Source of the DNA: Endozoicomonadaceae bacterium
GTDB taxonomy: Bacteria; Pseudomonadota; Gammaproteobacteria; Pseudomonadales; Endozoicomonadaceae
Direction: 5' to 3'
Length of the DNA stretch: 11,270 nucleotides
NCBI GenBank assembly: GCA_023146365.1
Contig: JAGLCE010000050.1
Location: 1-11,270 of the forward strand
A program made the position numbers and the translations under genes. Numbering within the stretch: position 1 is the stretch's first letter; every line of letters begins with the position of its first letter. This document shows, one piece after another, positions 9,051 through 11,270 of the stretch. Below the pieces are notes generated by a model. It was not told the DNA's origin. It was given only the letters and a program-made list of their open reading frames with translations, and did not search any database.

Positions 9051-9066
9051 CCCCTACCCCTACCCC
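9051..9066 (-). repeat. Three tandem G4 tracts (GGGGTA repeat on minus strand)
   Basis: The plus strand has three CCCC runs (9051-9054, 9057-9060, 9063-9066) separated by TA. The minus strand therefore reads GGGG-TA-GGGG-TA-GGGG, with an extra GG about four bases beyond the last tract. The tracts are evenly spaced and stand out in AT-rich DNA. They could support a G-quadruplex or be a protein-binding repeat upstream of the giant gene. The repeat is seen directly; a function is speculative. Confidence 0.55.
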
Positions 9067-9229
9067 AATATATGTTATTGATATCTGGCTCTCTATTTCT
9101 TATCATTTACTAAAAATTAGTGTATAGGAACAAAAAATAATTGCTCGCCTATTACTAAGACAATAATTAAAGTTAAAAGTTTCGTTTTTTACTTGTGCGA
9201 ATTTCAGCCATCAGTGCGACACCGTGTGA

Positions 9230-9424
9230 TTATGCAGCTAAACGCATAGCTTCGTATACTTCATTAGGTGTTTTATAGTTGAGAAACTTTCTGGGTCTGT
9301 TGTTGAGCTTATTTTGAATCAAGCTTACCTCTTCGTCTGCTACCTTGTCCAATTTCATTCCTTTCGGAAGGTATTGGCGTATCAAGCCATTATTACTTTC
9401 ATCCAATACACGCTCCCACGAACG
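9230..9424 (-). pseudogene. IS30-family transposase, C-terminal fragment (~64 codons)
   Basis: Read on the minus strand from 9424 to the TAA at 9230-9232, the frame gives RSWERVLDESNNGLIRQYLP, then KGMKLDKVADEEV, then NNRPRKFLNYKTPNE and VYEAMRLAA. This is the end of IS30-family transposases, whose signature is SWERGxNExxNGLIRQYxPKG followed by LNxRPRKxLxxxTPxE. The glutamate in the DES segment falls where the catalytic Glu of the DDE triad is expected in this family. The N-terminal helix-turn-helix and both Asp-bearing blocks are missing: upstream of 9424 the frame no longer looks like a transposase and runs towards the response-regulator stop. It is a dead remnant. The frame remains intact, which suggests a fairly recent truncation or rearrangement. 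Confidence 0.8.
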
Positions 9425-9441
9425 ACAAAGTAGATTATAAC

Positions 9442-9473
9442 GTCGATCGTGCGGAATGATCAGTATGATCGAC
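9442..9473. repeat. Inverted repeat GTCGATC/GATCGAC between regulator and IS stub
   Basis: GTCGATC (9442-9448) and GATCGAC (9467-9473) are perfect 7-base inverted copies around an 18-base loop that contains a third GATC (in TGATCA). The repeat sits just after the regulator's stop. It lacks a T-run on the minus strand, so it is not a clear terminator, and it may mark the junction where the IS30 fragment joins. Confidence 0.4.
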
Positions 9474-9500
9474 AGGAAAACTCGATGAACAGCACGCAGG

Positions 9501-10232
9501 CTAGAGCTCTGGCGACGGAGGCACGTTACCCGAACCCTTTGGCATTTCAGACTCTGGGTTATCAGGGAAATTATTCGATTCTTCAGAATCTACTTTTAGT
9601 TGTTGCAGGGCAATAACAGCTTGAGTTCGGCTACGCACGCCAAGCTTCTTAAAAATAGCAGTGACATGCGCTTTGATAGTAGCCTCCGAGACATTGAGAT
9701 CAAAGGCAATTTGTTTGTTCAGCATTCCTTCGCTGATCATGCCAAGCACCCGAAACTGCTGAGGGGTCATGGAGGCGATCCTCTTCTCTATATCACTGCT
9801 GACCTGATCGATATTCTGAGTCATATCGATATGATCAGGTACCCACTGTTTGCCCTCCAGTACCTGCTGAATGGCTATCTTTATGATGTTCAATGGAGTG
9901 GATTTCGGAATAAAACCGGACGCACCATAACTCAGAGCTTTCAAAATTATCGTATCTTCTTCTCTTGCAGAAACAACCAGCACGGGTACCTTTGGGTAGT
10001 GGCCAATCAAAAATAACAAGCCAGAGAAGCCATGAGCACCGGGTACATGGAAATCCAGTAGCACCAGATCCGGATCAGGTGTTTCGGCCAAAGCCTGCTG
10101 CAGGGTGGCAATGCTATCAGTTTCAATGATCCGCACATCGTCCAGCAGCTGGTTAAGCGCCGACTGAAGGGCTGTACGAAACAATGGGTGGTCTTCGGCA
10201 ATGATAATCGTATGAGGCATGGCTTTTTTCAT
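9501..10232 (-). CDS. NarL/LuxR-family two-component response regulator
   Basis: DNA-binding response regulator of the NarL/FixJ class, resembling the AgmR/ErcR-type group. Numbered from a TTG at 10275-10277, the receiver covers about 22-140: acidic pocket E28/D29 in IIIAEDHP, phospho-acceptor D75 in LVLLD, switch S103 in VVSA and K125 in GFIPKS. A linker leads to a LuxR-type helix-turn-helix at about 168-228 (MTPQQFRVL, NKQIAFDLNVSEATIKAHV, KLGVRSRTQAV), then an acidic, Pro-rich tail of ~30 residues. I prefer ATG 10230-10232, which has GGACAG just upstream, over ATG 10218-10220 or the TTG; the receiver begins right after these Mets. No sensor kinase is in the window, so signal and targets are unknown. 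Base composition looks GC-richer than the giant gene. It is intact despite IS debris on both sides and is probably a resident chromosomal gene. Confidence 0.93.
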   Translation of the reverse strand: MKKAMPHTIIIAEDHPLFRTALQSALNQLLDDVRIIETDSIATLQQALAETPDPDLVLLDFHVPGAHGFSGLLFLIGHYPKVPVLVVSAREEDTIILKALSYGASGFIPKSTPLNIIKIAIQQVLEGKQWVPDHIDMTQNIDQVSSDIEKRIASMTPQQFRVLGMISEGMLNKQIAFDLNVSEATIKAHVTAIFKKLGVRSRTQAVIALQQLKVDSEESNNFPDNPESEMPKGSGNVPPSPEL

Positions 10233-10579
10233 TTCTGTCCGTATTGTCAGATCGCTTTCGAGATTGGTTCCCGTCAATTCAGCGATTTGTTAGTGGGTAG
10301 TTCCTTTCTCTATTGCTAATATAGCTGAATAGTTGATTTACGCTGAATCATTCTCTATCTGCCTGCGCATTGAACCCTTCTGGATAGATGCTTTATTGAG
10401 AGAGCCCTCTAAACGCTCTCATGACTTTACGCTAAGCAGGTTCTGTTTTCTGGCTCTTGGGCTTTCATCGACCCTTCTGAATTTTTTCCTGGATTTCCAA
10501 CATAACCGATACACTTGTTGATAGACGGGAAAGTTAGCTGGTCGTAGACTGTTACGAGTTCTCACGCAAATAACTAGGT
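10233..10579. other. Upstream region of the response regulator
   Basis: No supportable gene is seen here. On the minus strand there is a TATATT -10-like box (about 10317-10322) without a convincing -35, and AAAGGA (about 10306-10311) too far from any start to be a normal ribosome site. An 8-base inverted repeat ATTCAGCG (10277-10284) / CGCTGAAT (10341-10348), with an extra GCTGAAT at 10324-10330, brackets this presumed promoter and could be an operator. The part from about 10380 to 10579 shows nothing I can name; it may hold the decayed left end of the IS30 element that follows. Confidence 0.35.
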
Positions 10580-10800
10580 GATCCCCTGTACAACCAGCTA
10601 ACTCTGACGGAACGATACCAGATTAAGACCCTCGACGAACTCGATTACTCTGCGCAATAGGTTGCCAAAAAGCTCGCTCGAATAAGATCATCTTAAGCGC
10701 TACTCGCCTAAAGCCTATTGCGCTGAAATTGCGCGCAACCACGCTAACCAGCAGCGCCGGAGTGCAGCTAAAGCCCACAAGAGAAGCGATGAGGTCATCA
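10580..10800 (+). pseudogene. IS30-family transposase, decayed N-terminal fragment
   Basis: In frame from about 10580 the plus strand reads LTLTERYQIKTLDELDYSAQ, stop (TAG 10658-10660), VAKKLAR. After a frameshift and small deletion near 10680-10692 it reads LKRYSPKAYCAEIARNH and then ANQQRRSAAKAHKRSDEV. This is the helix-turn-helix N-terminus of IS30-family transposases (L-T-x-x-E-R-Y-x-I ... A-x-x-L-x-R-S-x-x-T-I-S-x-E), followed by the Y-x-P-x-x-A and Q-x-R-R segment. A start codon is not evident, there is an in-frame stop, and the catalytic domain is absent. It faces away from the C-terminal IS30 fragment on the other side of the response regulator, so the two are not simply halves of one element in place. 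Confidence 0.7.
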
Positions 10801-10892
10801 AAAAGACAAGACTATTATTGGCGGTAACAATCTTGTTCCGCCACATAATGCCTATACAGATGCATGAGAACGAGGTAATGGATACACGATGA

Positions 10893-11270
10893 TTCATTGA
10901 CGAGAATCAAAAATATGGCAGTAAACACATTAATTATCTGGTGGTGTCTATTGCATGGCAAGGCACGTTTATTCCTATAGTTTGGACTTGTCTTGATAAA
11001 AGTGGTGGCAACTCAAATTCGGAAGAACGCATTGCCATCATGGAGAGAGTCCTAAGCCGCAAGACGCACAACAAAGGGGCTTTTGATGGTTGTGGCAACC
11101 CAAAAGCCAAGCACAATGATTGAGGATTACTATAAGCGCTGGTCGATAGAAACTCTATTTGTGTGCCTAAAAAGTCGCGGTTTTGATCTTGAGTCTACTC
11201 ATATGACGGATCTAGACCGTATGGACACGTTAATGGGCCTTTTTTCTTTGGCATTTACTGGGTGTTTGAT
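10893..11270 (+). pseudogene. IS4-family transposase, internally deleted, runs off window
   Basis: From 10893 (after an in-frame TGA) the plus strand reads FIDENQKYGSKHINYLVVSI, then AWQGTFIPIVWTCLDKSGGN and SNSEERIAIMERVL. This is the first catalytic block of IS4-family transposases, with the first Asp at codon 10899-10901. After about 11056 the reading shifts by one and resumes as LLMVVATQKPSTMIEDYYK, then RWSIETLFVCLKSRGFDLES. It carries the exact IS4 signature Y-(2)-R-(3)-E-(6)-K within YYKRWSIETLFVCLK. About 100 or more residues that should carry the second catalytic Asp are missing between the two blocks. The element is inactive, and its 3' end is beyond the window. Confidence 0.8.

Larger units (their letters stand above)
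8889..9229. other. AT-rich upstream region between the giant gene and the IS30 stub
   Basis: No gene is seen. The stretch contains the candidate promoter and ribosome site of the giant gene, a C-rich triplet repeat at 9051-9066 and a small palindrome ACTAA-AAA-TTAGT near 9107-9119. The right end, just past the stub's stop codon, should include the terminal inverted repeat of the IS30 element: on the minus strand TGTCGCACTGATGG follows the stop, which resembles the ends of IS30-family elements. I cannot fix the tip because the other end is missing. Confidence 0.4.

Noticed and set aside
9425..9500. Continuation of the IS30 stub frame towards the regulator
   Set aside because: The frame stays open, but upstream of the RSWER motif the residues stop resembling IS30 transposases, so I ended the fragment at 9424.
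9600..10016. Plus-strand 138-codon frame opposite the response regulator
   Set aside because: It is the antisense shadow of a well-conserved regulator gene, and its protein has no recognisable features. The minus-strand frame at 10007-10201 is likewise a shifted reading of the regulator.
10715..10897. Minus-strand 60-codon hydrophobic-looking frame
   Set aside because: The plus strand here encodes the IS30 N-terminal remnant, and this is its antisense.
1..11270. CRISPR array, toxin-antitoxin pair, phage integrase or attachment site
   Set aside because: I saw no regularly spaced repeats, no paired small overlapping genes, no tyrosine or serine recombinase and no duplicated tRNA 3' end.

Overview
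The window looks like a stretch of gammaproteobacterial chromosome in which an AT-rich accessory segment lies between two core-type loci. The left edge carries the first bases of an initiator tRNA (tRNA-fMet, minus strand) with a near-perfect sigma70 promoter. The right part carries a NarL/LuxR-type response regulator with decayed insertion-sequence fragments (IS30 and IS4 families) on both sides. The regulator's architecture and the IS debris would fit a host-associated marine gammaproteobacterium such as Endozoicomonas. That placement is an inference and cannot be proved from the window.

Layout: 1-23 is the tRNA-fMet 5' end (minus), with its promoter at 40-67. From 68 to 570 I see no supportable gene. 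At 571-1011 (plus) is a small hydrophobic protein with about three membrane segments. From 1012 to 1325 is a short convergent intergenic region with one imperfect hairpin. At 1326-8888 (minus) a single uninterrupted frame encodes a 2520-residue protein. Its last ~750 residues carry a complete set of SecA-type superfamily 2 ATPase motifs; the first ~1650 residues are unrecognised. From 8889 to 9229 is its AT-rich upstream region with a candidate promoter and three CCCCTA-type repeats. At 9230-9424 (minus) is the C-terminal stub of an IS30-family transposase. At 9501-10232 (minus) is the response regulator. From 10580 onward are plus-strand remnants: the N-terminal part of an IS30-family transposase, then an internally deleted IS4-family transposase that runs off the window.

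How it fits together: the giant protein is the centre of interest. It is far longer than housekeeping SecA (about 800-950 residues), lacks SecA's C-terminal zinc-binding tail, and has a proline-rich N-terminal region, a large unknown central part and a coiled coil just before the ATPase. The best reading is a SecA-derived motor fused to a very large unknown module, acquired horizontally. The small membrane protein is its tail-to-tail neighbour and may or may not be related to it. The response regulator is probably resident and functionally independent.
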